In this document: piece by piece, positions 51,910 through 60,515 of the stretch | Layout: each line of letters starts with the position of its first letter | How positions within the stretch are numbered: position 1 is the stretch's first letter | Source: Planctomycetota bacterium | GTDB taxonomy: Bacteria > Planctomycetota > Phycisphaerae > Phycisphaerales > SM1A02 | Reading direction: 5' to 3' | Assembly (NCBI GenBank): GCA_022568135.1 | Contig: JADFFQ010000007.1 | Location: forward strand, 1 to 64,000 | Length of the DNA: 64,000 bases | Notes under the pieces: model-generated | What the model saw: only the letters and a program-made list of their open reading frames with translations | What the model was told of the DNA's origin: nothing | Databases searched by the model: none | Translations under genes and position numbers: made by a program

Positions 51910-52422
51910 ATGCAATGTCCACAATGCTCGTCAACGATGCAAGGGTTTGAGTACGAGGGCGTGCCGATCCAGACCTGCGAATCGTGCGGTGGGGAGTTCA
52001 TCGGCGGCGCCGAACTCGCGCACGTGGTCCGCACCCGCCAGGAGCAGTTCGACGTCGGGCTCAAGGACATGCTGGCCCAGCGCAAGCCGATCTTCGGCGT
52101 GCCGCAGCCCCAGACGAAGCGATTGCATTGCTGTCCCGGATGTGGAGAGCCGATGAACGTGCTCAACTACGGCGCCGATAGCGGAATCTACGTCGATCGA
52201 TGTGAGGGCTGTGATAGCCTCTGGCTCGATCACGAGGAGCTTGAGAAGATCCAGGCGCTCATGGAACGCAGGACCGATGAGGCGCCGCAACAACTGCAGG
52301 CGATCGCTGACAAGCTTGAGCTTGCTCGGCGGGAGGCCGCCCAGAGCACCGCAGACGCTTTCGCCGGTTCGCGGTTCGCCTTCGTCAATGCGCTGATCAA
52401 CCGCCTGCTCGACGCTGCCTAG
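51910..52422 (+). CDS. Zinc-finger protein (two TFIIB-type ribbons)
   Basis: The 170-residue protein has two zinc ribbons of the zf-TFIIB type: MQCPQCSSTMQGFEYEGVPI with CESCGGEFIG, and CPGCGEPMNVLNYGADSGIY with CEGCDSLWLDHEELEKI. The rest is an acidic helix (PQQLQAIADKLELARREAAQ). GGAGAGGGG lies eight bases before ATG 51910. Such proteins are widespread and of unknown role, often linked to RNA or protein binding. Confidence 0.75.
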   Translation: MQCPQCSSTMQGFEYEGVPIQTCESCGGEFIGGAELAHVVRTRQEQFDVGLKDMLAQRKPIFGVPQPQTKRLHCCPGCGEPMNVLNYGADSGIYVDRCEGCDSLWLDHEELEKIQALMERRTDEAPQQLQAIADKLELARREAAQSTADAFAGSRFAFVNALINRLLDAA

Positions 52423-52464
52423 GCCAATTCCCCACCATTGGCGCCGGGCGTTGCGACTCGCCGC

Positions 52465-54264
52465 TCAGTCGTAGGCCTCGAAACGCATCGAGTTGATCCA
52501 GTGATTCACCCGGCGATCAAGCACGGTCAGGGGAATGGCCCCGGCGCCAAGGATAAAGTCATGAAAGGCGCGAACGTCGAACTTCTCGCCAAGGGTTTGC
52601 TCCGCTTGCTCCCGAAGCGCTCGGATCTTCAGCTCGCCGATCTTGTATGCGCACGCCTGCCCAGGCCAACTGATGTAACGATCGATCTCAGTCTCGATAT
52701 TCAACTGGGACAGGGCGGTGTTATCCAGCATAAACTGGATCGCCTGATCGCGTGACCACCCGAAGGCGTGCATCCCGGGATCGACGACCAGCCGACACGC
52801 CCGCCACATCTCATAGAGCAATCGGCCGAAGTTGTCGTAGGGATCTTCGTACAGCCCCATCTCCAGTCCCAGCCGCTCGGCGTACAAGGCCCAGCCCTCG
52901 CCGAAGGCCGTGATGTACGCATCCTTTCTGAACTCCGGAAGACCCTCAAGCTCCTGAGCCAGGGCGCCTTGCAAATGGTGCCCCGGCACCGCTTCGTGCA
53001 ACGCCAGCGGAATCATCTCGTATTTCGGCCGCTGATCGAGCCCATGGGTGTTGGCGTAGAACCACCCCGGCTCGGCATTGCGGATATCCCCGCGCTGGTA
53101 GTACGCGGTGGTCTGGTCGGGAGCCATAAAGTCCGGCACCGCCCGGACACCGTAAGGCAGCCGCGGCAGCGTCTTGAATAATTTGGGAAGCCCGGCATCG
53201 ACCTGCTTGCAGATGTCACGATAGCCGGCCAGCAGATCTTCCGCCGTCGTGTGGTAGAAGCGGGAATCGGTTCTGAGGTATCCAACGAACTCCCTGAACA
53301 GCTCATCTTCCTCAACGTCGCCCAGGGCAGGAAACTTCGTCAAGAAGTCGCTCCCGCGGATGACCTTCATCATCTCGGCACGGATGCGCCCCACCTCGCT
53401 CAAGCCCAACTCGTGAATCTCGCGCGGCGTCATGTCCGTCGTGGTCATCACGCGCAGCTGATAGGCGTAATACGCTTCCCCATCAGGCAGATCGATTGCG
53501 GCGATCGTCCGGCGACAGGCCGGCACGTATTCCTCGGCTACAAATTGGCCGAGCTGACGCATCGCTGTCAGCACAGCAGGGAACGCCTGATCGTCGAAGC
53601 GACGTCGCAGCTCCTGCTGCTGTTGCTCGGTGATGAACTGGGGCATCCGATCAAACGGGGCCGCCAAATCGACAAGGCCGCGGACGACAATCGTCTTGAT
53701 CTGCTGAGGCACAGCGAGCATGGTGACCTGCGGAGGGGTGCGGCCTTCTTCGAGGCCCACACGAAGCAGCTTGATTGTGCTGCTCGCTACCTGCGGCACT
53801 TGTTCGAGGCGCTTCAGGTAGTTCGCGTAATCCTCATAGCTGTTGAAACGAACCCGCTCAGCCATCTGGGGAATCTTCTGCTGCGGACCGAACCGCCGCC
53901 CGATCGGGGCGAGAAACATACGGAAGCGGAAACCTTCGATCGCGTTGGTCAGTTGAAGTTCGAACAATTCATAGTTGAGCTGATCGTCGCCGTTCATCCC
54001 GCGGGCGTCGATCGCGTGCAGGCGATCCAGGAAAGCCTTGGTTTGAACATGTCGGCGTTCGATCGCTTCGAGGCTGTGGTCGGTGATCCGATCGGCGCGA
54101 GAGTAGTCGCCCCGGGCCATGGCCCTCTCCGGGAACTGCTCCATCTGCCAGTCGAACCGCTCCTGAAACAATCTGTGCAACTGCTCGGCTTCCTCCTGGG
54201 CCGAGGCCCGACAGACCACCACGAGACTGATGAGCAACGATACGAGGGTGCTTGGTATACGCAT
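52465..54264 (-). CDS. DUF885 metallopeptidase, exported
   Basis: The 599-residue protein has a signal peptide (IPSTLVSLLISLVVVCRASA) and, near residue 415, ALHEAVPGHHLQGAL, the HExxPGHH zinc motif of DUF885; the third ligand should be the Glu in ITAFGEGWALYAERLG. It is a helical zinc peptidase distantly related to the M3/M32 clan. Substrate unknown. ATG 54264 fits the signal peptide better than ATG 54282. Confidence 0.85.
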   Translation of the reverse strand: MRIPSTLVSLLISLVVVCRASAQEEAEQLHRLFQERFDWQMEQFPERAMARGDYSRADRITDHSLEAIERRHVQTKAFLDRLHAIDARGMNGDDQLNYELFELQLTNAIEGFRFRMFLAPIGRRFGPQQKIPQMAERVRFNSYEDYANYLKRLEQVPQVASSTIKLLRVGLEEGRTPPQVTMLAVPQQIKTIVVRGLVDLAAPFDRMPQFITEQQQQELRRRFDDQAFPAVLTAMRQLGQFVAEEYVPACRRTIAAIDLPDGEAYYAYQLRVMTTTDMTPREIHELGLSEVGRIRAEMMKVIRGSDFLTKFPALGDVEEDELFREFVGYLRTDSRFYHTTAEDLLAGYRDICKQVDAGLPKLFKTLPRLPYGVRAVPDFMAPDQTTAYYQRGDIRNAEPGWFYANTHGLDQRPKYEMIPLALHEAVPGHHLQGALAQELEGLPEFRKDAYITAFGEGWALYAERLGLEMGLYEDPYDNFGRLLYEMWRACRLVVDPGMHAFGWSRDQAIQFMLDNTALSQLNIETEIDRYISWPGQACAYKIGELKIRALREQAEQTLGEKFDVRAFHDFILGAGAIPLTVLDRRVNHWINSMRFEAYD

Positions 54265-54282
54265 ACCGTTAGGATATCGCAC

Positions 54283-54450
54283 ATCGGCCGCCTGTTGTGC
54301 CCAGGGGGCAAAGCAATGACCATGCCATGGACCCCCCCGACACGGCCGGGCTCCCCCGGAGGTGCATGAGCAGGCTCACAGCGAGCCGGGTCCCGATTTC
54401 ATCGGGACCGGCCCGGTGGACCTCCACATACCCCACGTTTCCGCCCCCCA
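54283..54450. repeat. Palindromic intergenic repeat block, copy 2 (inverted)
   Basis: The interval holds a hairpin TCCCGATTTCATCGGGA at 54391-54407 and, next to it, 54408-54421, the exact reverse complement of 47311-47324. A CCGGGCTCCCCCGG hairpin lies at 54344-54357. The order of units is inverted relative to copy 1. Confidence 0.65.
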
Positions 54451-54524
54451 CGAAAACAAAGAGAAAGCCCAGGGAAAGCGTTCCCTGGGCTTTACCTCGT
54501 GACTCATCACTGATCACTCATCGC

Positions 54525-55061
54525 TCATGGCGGGCCGAAGCACGTACCGCAGGGGTTGCCGCCGGCGACCGAGCACCACTCGGCCAGCAGCTTCGCCAGG
54601 TCGAACGCGTCGACGCACCCATCCGGCACCATGGCCGCACCGGAGATGTCCGCGATGGCGAGATTCGCCGGCGAGCAGTTCTCGCAAGGCGGGCTCGGCG
54701 GGTTCGGGTCGCCGGCACCAGAACACCACGCCCCGAGCATGGCCCCGAGGTCAAACGCGTCAACGCATCCATCGGGCACACCAAGTGGGCCGGTGATGTC
54801 GGCCACGGAGACGGCGACAATCTCAAAAGGCAAGTTCTCGATACTCTCAACCTCACCAACACAAATTGGTCTACCACAAAGAGTAAAAGTAGGATCATAA
54901 ATAGCTATATCAGAAAAACCAACACTAAATGCATTGGGTCCTGGTACTGGCCTGCTCCCCAAAAACTGATCCAGGTGTTGTGAGAGTCCCGATGACCCCC
55001 GGGGCGGGCCGGGGTGGCATCCCGATTGAATCGGGACCCCGCCCGTGACCCATTGGAACAC
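54525..55061 (-). CDS. C-terminal remnant of a dockerin-type protein
   Basis: The readable protein ends in two dockerin-like repeats, VPDGCVDAFDLGAMLGAWC and VPDGCVDAFDLAKLLAEWC, closing SVAGGNPCGTCFGPP, almost the same as the end of the gene at base 1. Before these, FSVGFSDIAIYDPTFTLCGR and similar residues resemble the tail of an exported domain. No signal peptide or good start is found, and the 5' part runs into palindromic repeats. I take it as a decayed gene or a C-terminal fragment left by recombination. The stretch 54830-54960 is much more AT-rich than its surroundings. Confidence 0.5.
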   Translation of the reverse strand: MFQWVTGGVPIQSGCHPGPPRGSSGLSQHLDQFLGSRPVPGPNAFSVGFSDIAIYDPTFTLCGRPICVGEVESIENLPFEIVAVSVADITGPLGVPDGCVDAFDLGAMLGAWCSGAGDPNPPSPPCENCSPANLAIADISGAAMVPDGCVDAFDLAKLLAEWCSVAGGNPCGTCFGPP

Positions 55062-55122
55062 GGATCGTCTGGCCGGTCAAGGGAAAAATGGCGATAATCG
55101 CGGGCCGAGATGACAAAGCAAT

Positions 55123-55348
55123 GCCCCGGCAGAGCCGGGGGCTATGGGATTGGGTGGGCGGATTGTTCGGCGACGAGCATCGTTGGCGCCGACGAAAAGA
55201 CCGCGACCACCGGTCGCGGCTTTATGGATGAGGCAAACGACGCGCCCGGCGGGTCAATCCCCCGGCGGAGAGAACCGGGAGCGACCGCGCGGCCTGGCGG
55301 CCACGGATAAACACCAAAGAATCCCCCGGCGGAGCCGGGGGCTATGGG
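55123..55348. repeat. Palindromic intergenic repeat block, copy 3 (inverted)
   Basis: Bases 55123-55148 and 55322-55348 share a CCCCGGC-(A/G)GAGCC-GGGG hairpin ending GGCTATGGG with 47347-47371. Between them, 55203-55226 is the exact reverse complement of 47191-47214 and contains an 8-base stem CCGCGACC/GGTCGCGG (55201-55219). A further hairpin CCCGATTGAATCGGG lies at 55021-55035. No coding frame crosses the block. Confidence 0.7.
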
Positions 55349-55349
55349 G

Positions 55350-57407
55350 TCATTCGTCATCTTGTTTTGGTTTGTACGCCTTGACGACGTCGGCCTGGAT
55401 GTTCGGCGGGGTCCGCTCGTCGTGTGAGTATTCCATCGTGTACGAACCGGCGCCGCCGGTGATCGACTTGAGTTGGCTGGAATAGCTCATCACTTCGGCC
55501 AGCGGGGCTTCGGCTGTGATGACGGCCAGGTTGCCCGGGAGCATGTCTGTGCCTTGGATGCGCCCGCGCCGGCCGGAGATGTCCGAGGAGATGTCGCCGA
55601 TCATTTCCAAAGGCACGGTGATCTCCATTGAAACGTACGGTTCCAGCAGCACGGGCTTGGCCTTGAGCACGCCGTCGATGAAGGCTTTGCGACCGGCGGT
55701 GAAGAACGCGATCTCCTTGGAATCGACGGGGTGATGCTTGCCGTCGTGGACGGTCACCTTGATGTTGTGCATGCGGCAGCCAGCCACGGCGCCTTCACTC
55801 ATGACCCGGCGGATACCCTTCTCGATCGCGGGCATGAACTGCTTGGGGATGGACCCGCCGAACGTCTTGTCGATGAACAACAAGCCGTCATCAACGCCCT
55901 CTTCATCGCGGCCAAACGGCTCAACGCGCAGGAAGACCTCGCCGAACTGGCCGGCCCCACCGGTTTGTTTCTTGTGGCGGTGATGCCCCTCGGCGAGGGC
56001 GGTGATCGTCTCCTTGTAGGCAACCTTGGGCGGGCGGGTCTCGACCTCGACGCCGTAGCGATCCTTCAGCAGCCGCAGCTTCACTCGCAGATGCTGTTCG
56101 CCCAATCCGCGCATGACGGTTTCGCCCGTCGTCTGAACGCGGTCGATGACGAGGGTCGGGTCCTCGGCGACGAGCCTGCTCAGCGCTTCGGCCAGCTTGG
56201 TTTCGGTGCCCGTGGTCGTACCTTGGACCGCAAGACCATACATCGGCTTGGGAAGCCCCGGGCAGCGCAACCGCAGATCATCACCAAGGTCGCCTGAATG
56301 GAGGATGCTGTTGAAATTGATCTCGTCGATCTTGGCGACCGCGCCGATATCACCGGCAATGATCTTGTCCGTCTCGGCATGGGTCTTCCCTTGGAGCTTG
56401 AACACGTGGGCGATGCGCAGCACTCTGCGGTGACCGTCCACCTGAGGTTGACTGTCCGGCCCGATCGTCCCCTGGTGAACCCGAAAGACGCACAGTTTGC
56501 CAACGTAAGGGTCGGACGATACGCGGAAGACGTGGGCAATCGGGGGCTTACCGGCATCGGGCTGCGGTTCGGTCGATTGCTCTTCGCTATTGCGGGTGTA
56601 ATCGAGCGTCCGTGGGTTGCCCTGGGTCGGATTGGGACAAAGCTCGGCGATGATCTTCATCAACTCGCTCACGCCGACGCCCTCACGGGCCGAGGTGAAG
56701 CAGAGGGGAATCAAATGTCCCTGGCGCAGCGCCGCATTGAAGGCGCCACGGAGCTCTTCGGCAGCCACTTCGCCCTGCTCGAGATACTGCTCCATGAGTT
56801 TCTCGTCGGTCTCGACGACTTGATCGACGATCGCCGTGTGGAAGTCCGCCACGTCGCCCAGGTCACTGTCGCCGCCATCGCCTGTAAAGCAATCGATCAC
56901 GGCCTTGCCACCGTCGGCTGGCAGGTTCAGCGGTCGGCAGGCGCTGCCGAACGATTCCTGCAGCGCTTCAAGCAGGTCGGACAAGCCTGACGGGTGGTCG
57001 ATTTTGTTGATGACGATCATGCGAGGCAGGTGATGCTCGTGAGCCGCCTTCATCATTCTGCGCGTCACGGTCTCGATGCCCGCGTCGGCGTCGATCACCA
57101 CGACAACCGTTTCCACCGCCGGCAACACGCTTAGCGATCGGCCAAGGAAATCGGACGTTCCGGGGGTATCGACAAGGTTGATGTGGGCGTCTTGGAAATC
57201 GAAATGCACCAATGCGCTGTCCAAGCTGTGGCCGAGCTCCTTCTCCAGGTCATCGAAATCACAGACAGTGTTGCCGTCTTCGACCCGCCCCACCCGGCCG
57301 ATCACGCCGGCATTGTGCAGCATCGCCTCGACGAGCGTGGTCTTTCCGCTACCCGCGGCGCCGACCAGGGCGAGATTGCGAATCGCCTCGGTGCTGTAGC
57401 TGGGCAT
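55350..57407 (-). CDS. Elongation factor G-like GTPase (EF-G paralogue)
   Basis: The 685-residue protein has the GTPase motifs GAAGSGKTTLVEAM near residue 16, VDTPG, NKID and SAREG, then the EF-G domains II to V, including GGSIPKQFMPAIEKGIRRVM and DISSDISGRRGRIQGTDML. It drives ribosome translocation or recycling. Sequence features (short G domain loops, GNTVCDFDDLEKELG switch I with atypical residues) place it in the EF-G2-type group rather than the str-operon EF-G. No rpsL, rpsG or tuf gene is adjacent, which also fits a paralogue. Confidence 0.9.
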   Translation of the reverse strand: MPSYSTEAIRNLALVGAAGSGKTTLVEAMLHNAGVIGRVGRVEDGNTVCDFDDLEKELGHSLDSALVHFDFQDAHINLVDTPGTSDFLGRSLSVLPAVETVVVVIDADAGIETVTRRMMKAAHEHHLPRMIVINKIDHPSGLSDLLEALQESFGSACRPLNLPADGGKAVIDCFTGDGGDSDLGDVADFHTAIVDQVVETDEKLMEQYLEQGEVAAEELRGAFNAALRQGHLIPLCFTSAREGVGVSELMKIIAELCPNPTQGNPRTLDYTRNSEEQSTEPQPDAGKPPIAHVFRVSSDPYVGKLCVFRVHQGTIGPDSQPQVDGHRRVLRIAHVFKLQGKTHAETDKIIAGDIGAVAKIDEINFNSILHSGDLGDDLRLRCPGLPKPMYGLAVQGTTTGTETKLAEALSRLVAEDPTLVIDRVQTTGETVMRGLGEQHLRVKLRLLKDRYGVEVETRPPKVAYKETITALAEGHHRHKKQTGGAGQFGEVFLRVEPFGRDEEGVDDGLLFIDKTFGGSIPKQFMPAIEKGIRRVMSEGAVAGCRMHNIKVTVHDGKHHPVDSKEIAFFTAGRKAFIDGVLKAKPVLLEPYVSMEITVPLEMIGDISSDISGRRGRIQGTDMLPGNLAVITAEAPLAEVMSYSSQLKSITGGAGSYTMEYSHDERTPPNIQADVVKAYKPKQDDE

Positions 57408-57564
57408 GGGCGGACCTCCTCAAACGCAGCCGGGCCGGCAACGGCCGCAAGCTGGACACTTCAGGCGAATCATACCGCGGCGCCTCCGGTGGTGCCCGGC
57501 GGCCTCGCGGTCGGCCGAGCCGACCCATACCACACGGCTACACTGCAATTGAGGACACCCCCGG

Positions 57565-58056
57565 ATGCACCAGCCGCGCTTCCACATCGTGCTGCTCAAT
57601 CCCCAGATCCCGAACAATACGGGCAACATCGGCCGGACCGCCGCGGCCACCGGCTGCCGGCTGCACATCGTGCACCCCCTGGGCTTCGACATGTCTGAGA
57701 AGGCCTGCCGCCGCGCGGGGCTCGACTACTGGCACCTGGTCGATTGCTTCGAGCATGAGAGTTGGGAGGCGTTCTTGGAAAGCGAGCGGCCGAAGCGCCT
57801 CTGGCTCTATACGACGAAATCAACTCGGCCGCACTGGGAAGCCGAATTCCGCACCGGTGATTATCTGTTGTTTGGCCAGGAGACCGCCGGTGTGCCGGAC
57901 CATATCCACACCTGGGCCGAGCAGACGTTCGGGCCGCAACATCGCATCACGTTGCCGATGGCTCCCGGGGCCCGGAGTCTGAACCTCGCCACCGTCGTCT
58001 GCGCCGCGGTCTACGAAGCCCTGCGACAGACGGGCGCATCGCCAGATGGTTCCTGA
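57565..58056 (+). CDS. trmL: tRNA (cytidine/uridine-34-2'-O)-methyltransferase
   Basis: The 163-residue SPOUT protein has HIVLLNPQIPNNTGNIGRTA near residue 8 and the knot region LLFGQETAGVPDHI and ITLPMAPGARSLNLATVVCA, all typical of TrmL. It methylates the wobble base of tRNA-Leu using SAM. Length matches the family (about 157 residues). It is divergent from the EF-G gene. Confidence 0.93.
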   Translation: MHQPRFHIVLLNPQIPNNTGNIGRTAAATGCRLHIVHPLGFDMSEKACRRAGLDYWHLVDCFEHESWEAFLESERPKRLWLYTTKSTRPHWEAEFRTGDYLLFGQETAGVPDHIHTWAEQTFGPQHRITLPMAPGARSLNLATVVCAAVYEALRQTGASPDGS

Positions 58057-58110
58057 AGGCTGCATTGAGGATGTTCGCGCCAGTCCCGGCTAGTGAAGAC
58101 CGCGGGCGCG

Positions 58111-59436
58111 TCAATGCGGCAACGGAAATCGTCTGCACAGCTCGCGCACTTCGACGCGGACTGAACTGATGACCGCTTCGTCGCCCTTGGCCTTGAGTAT
58201 ACGGTCGATGTACGTCCCGACCCGGCGCAGGTCGTCTTCGATCAGACCGCGGGTGGTCAGAGCCGGCGTGCCGATGCGAAGCCCTGAGGTCGCAAACGGC
58301 GAGCGCGTTTCCTGGGCGACGGTGTTCTTATTGACGATGATCCCGGCGTCTTCCAACCAGATCGCCGCCTGCTTGCCGGTGAGATCGGCATCGAACTTTC
58401 GCAGGTCCATGAGCATCAGATGATTGTCCGTGCCGTTGGACATCAGGTGGTATCCGCAGCTCAGCAGGTGCTCGGCCAGGGCCTTGGCGTTGGCGACCAC
58501 CTGATGCGCGTATTGCTTGAACTCAGGGCGCAGCGCTTCGCCGAAGGCGACCGCCTTGGCGGCGATGATGTGCATCAATGGCCCGCCCTGGGTGCCGGGG
58601 AAGACGGCTTTGTTTATCTGCTTGGCCAGCTCCTCGTCGTTGGTCAGGATGAGCCCGCCGCGCGGGCCGCGCAAGGTCTTGTGCGTGGTCGTGGTCACGA
58701 TGTGACTGTGCGGGAACGGCGAAGGATGCGCGCCGCCTGCACAGAGCCCGGCGATGTGGGCAATATCTGAGATCAGCAGCGCGCCCGCGCGGTCGGCAAT
58801 CTGGCGGAAACGTGCGAAGTCGATGAGGCGCGGGTACGCGGAATAGCCGCAAAGGATGATCTTGGGCTTGTGCTCGACGGCGAGCATTTCGACTGCGTCG
58901 TAGTCAATGTAGCCGTAGTCATCGCGCGACTCGTCGTAGACCAGCGGGTAGTGGATCGGTTTGAGCCATTTGCCGGAGATCGAAACGGGGGAGCCGTGGG
59001 TCAGGTGCCCGCCGTCGGACAGCACCACGCTCATGAAGGTGTCGCCGGGCTCGAGCAGCGCGAAGTACACGGCGAGATTGGCGTTCGCTCCGGAGTGCGG
59101 CTGAACGTTGGCGAACGCACAGTTGAACAGGTCCGTGGCTCGGTCGATGGCGAGCTGCTCGATGCGGTCGTGATGGACGCACCCGGAGTAGTACCGCTTG
59201 CCGGGGTAGCCTTCGGCATACTTGTTGGTCATCCAGGAGCCCATGGCGTGCATGACGGCCGGGCTGACGTGGTTCTCAGAGGCGATCAGCTCCAGGGTAG
59301 TCGCCTGCCGCTCGGCCTCGTCGGCAATAATGCGCGCGACTTCGGGGTCCAGGTGCTGGAGCAGATCGAGCAGGCCGGCGGATAACGAGCCCAGCGCGGA
59401 TGGGGTTGTCTCGGTGGCGGGAGCGGTTCGCGTCAT
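58111..59436 (-). CDS. glyA: Serine hydroxymethyltransferase
   Basis: The 441-residue PLP enzyme has the N-terminal [14 protein letters not shown], the [12 protein letters not shown] motif, and the Schiff-base Lys in [14 protein letters not shown]. It interconverts serine and glycine with tetrahydrofolate, providing one-carbon units, and connects to folK at 27273. ATG 59436 fits the family; the frame above is open to 59460. The glyA start is 52 bases after the zinc-ribbon membrane gene. Confidence 0.96.
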   Translation of the reverse strand: MTRTAPATETTPSALGSLSAGLLDLLQHLDPEVARIIADEAERQATTLELIASENHVSPAVMHAMGSWMTNKYAEGYPGKRYYSGCVHHDRIEQLAIDRATDLFNCAFANVQPHSGANANLAVYFALLEPGDTFMSVVLSDGGHLTHGSPVSISGKWLKPIHYPLVYDESRDDYGYIDYDAVEMLAVEHKPKIILCGYSAYPRLIDFARFRQIADRAGALLISDIAHIAGLCAGGAHPSPFPHSHIVTTTTHKTLRGPRGGLILTNDEELAKQINKAVFPGTQGGPLMHIIAAKAVAFGEALRPEFKQYAHQVVANAKALAEHLLSCGYHLMSNGTDNHLMLMDLRKFDADLTGKQAAIWLEDAGIIVNKNTVAQETRSPFATSGLRIGTPALTTRGLIEDDLRRVGTYIDRILKAKGDEAVISSVRVEVRELCRRFPLPH

Positions 59437-59488
59437 GATGGGGACATCGTACGCGAGCAACGGTGAGCGTGAAACCTACCAGGCAAGC

Positions 59489-60448
59489 TCACGCCAGCGG
59501 GCTGGTCGCGAGCCAGATCGCCCACGCGACCGCCGGCAGAAGGAATCCGACGACAACTACCGAGACCCCCACTGCCCAGCCGTGGGGCATTTTCAGAAAG
59601 CGCGAGGTGGCGACCGACCACCAAATGATCTCCAACGGAAGAAGCGCCATCCAGGCGGAAGCGGCGAGATTACCCATGGATACTGTCCAGGGAGAAGCGA
59701 TGTCATTCATGACGACCATGAACGTCGTGAGCACCACTGCAGGCAATGGGAGCGCGTAGCCGTACACGGTCATGCGCACGATGTGCGACCAGCGGACCTT
59801 GCATACGCGGCGCGATACGGGGAGGACCGAGAACGTCAGCGCGCAGCAGGTGTGCATCGTCAGCACCATGGCAAAGCCCAGCAGGAAATCCAGCCACAAA
59901 TAGCGGGCAATCTCAAACGGTGTGTAATACGGCCACGCTGGGCCCGAGATGGAGCGGACAGAGCCAAGTGATTGGTCCGACAATGGAAGAAGTGCCGCCT
60001 GGGAAAAGACCGGCCAACCCGATGTGGTCACCGAGTAGTTTGGGTCCATCGACAGGTTGTACCAGCGACCCCAAAGGAGTAGGCCGTGGGACACAGCGAA
60101 GGCGACGTACCCCAACACAAGCATCAGTCCCAGGTAGGCGGCGATGCGCCCCCATCGACTCGGATGTGACATGCGCAGCGCCGACCAGAACCCCCATGGC
60201 CAGAATGAGCGGACAAACGTGCTCGCCGCTTGCCACAGGAGCGGCCGGACCCCTCTGGTTGCCTCGACGCACCACTGCGGCTCGAATTTGTCCGGCCGAA
60301 GGACTTCCGGCCAGTTGAATTGCAGTCCGCATTCGGTGCAGGTGCCTTCGAGCGGACACTGCTGCGTCCACGTCGGTATCACGCCGCGCAGGTCGTAGCC
60401 GCAGCGCGGGCACTTGGCAACAGAGCTGATGGTGGCTTTAGACGACAT
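59489..60448 (-). CDS. Polytopic membrane protein with an N-terminal zinc ribbon
   Basis: The 319-residue protein starts KCPRCGYDLRG with CPLEGTCTECGLQFNWPEVL, a zinc ribbon common in planctomycete membrane proteins. It then has five to six membrane helices (AAYLGLMLVLGYVAFAVSH, LWLDFLLGFAMVLTMHTCCA, VYGYALPLPAVVLTTFMVVM, VSVVVVGFLLPAVAWAIWLA). Layout resembles Yip1-like proteins, but the family is not certain. ATG 60448 is the start with SSVAK following. It precedes glyA. Confidence 0.6.
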   Translation of the reverse strand: MSSKATISSVAKCPRCGYDLRGVIPTWTQQCPLEGTCTECGLQFNWPEVLRPDKFEPQWCVEATRGVRPLLWQAASTFVRSFWPWGFWSALRMSHPSRWGRIAAYLGLMLVLGYVAFAVSHGLLLWGRWYNLSMDPNYSVTTSGWPVFSQAALLPLSDQSLGSVRSISGPAWPYYTPFEIARYLWLDFLLGFAMVLTMHTCCALTFSVLPVSRRVCKVRWSHIVRMTVYGYALPLPAVVLTTFMVVMNDIASPWTVSMGNLAASAWMALLPLEIIWWSVATSRFLKMPHGWAVGVSVVVVGFLLPAVAWAIWLATSPLA

Positions 60449-60515
60449 CGCCGCCGGTCTCTCGGGATGCCGTACCATACGGGACGCAGCGCCTCAAGCC
60501 CAAGAGATTACTCGA

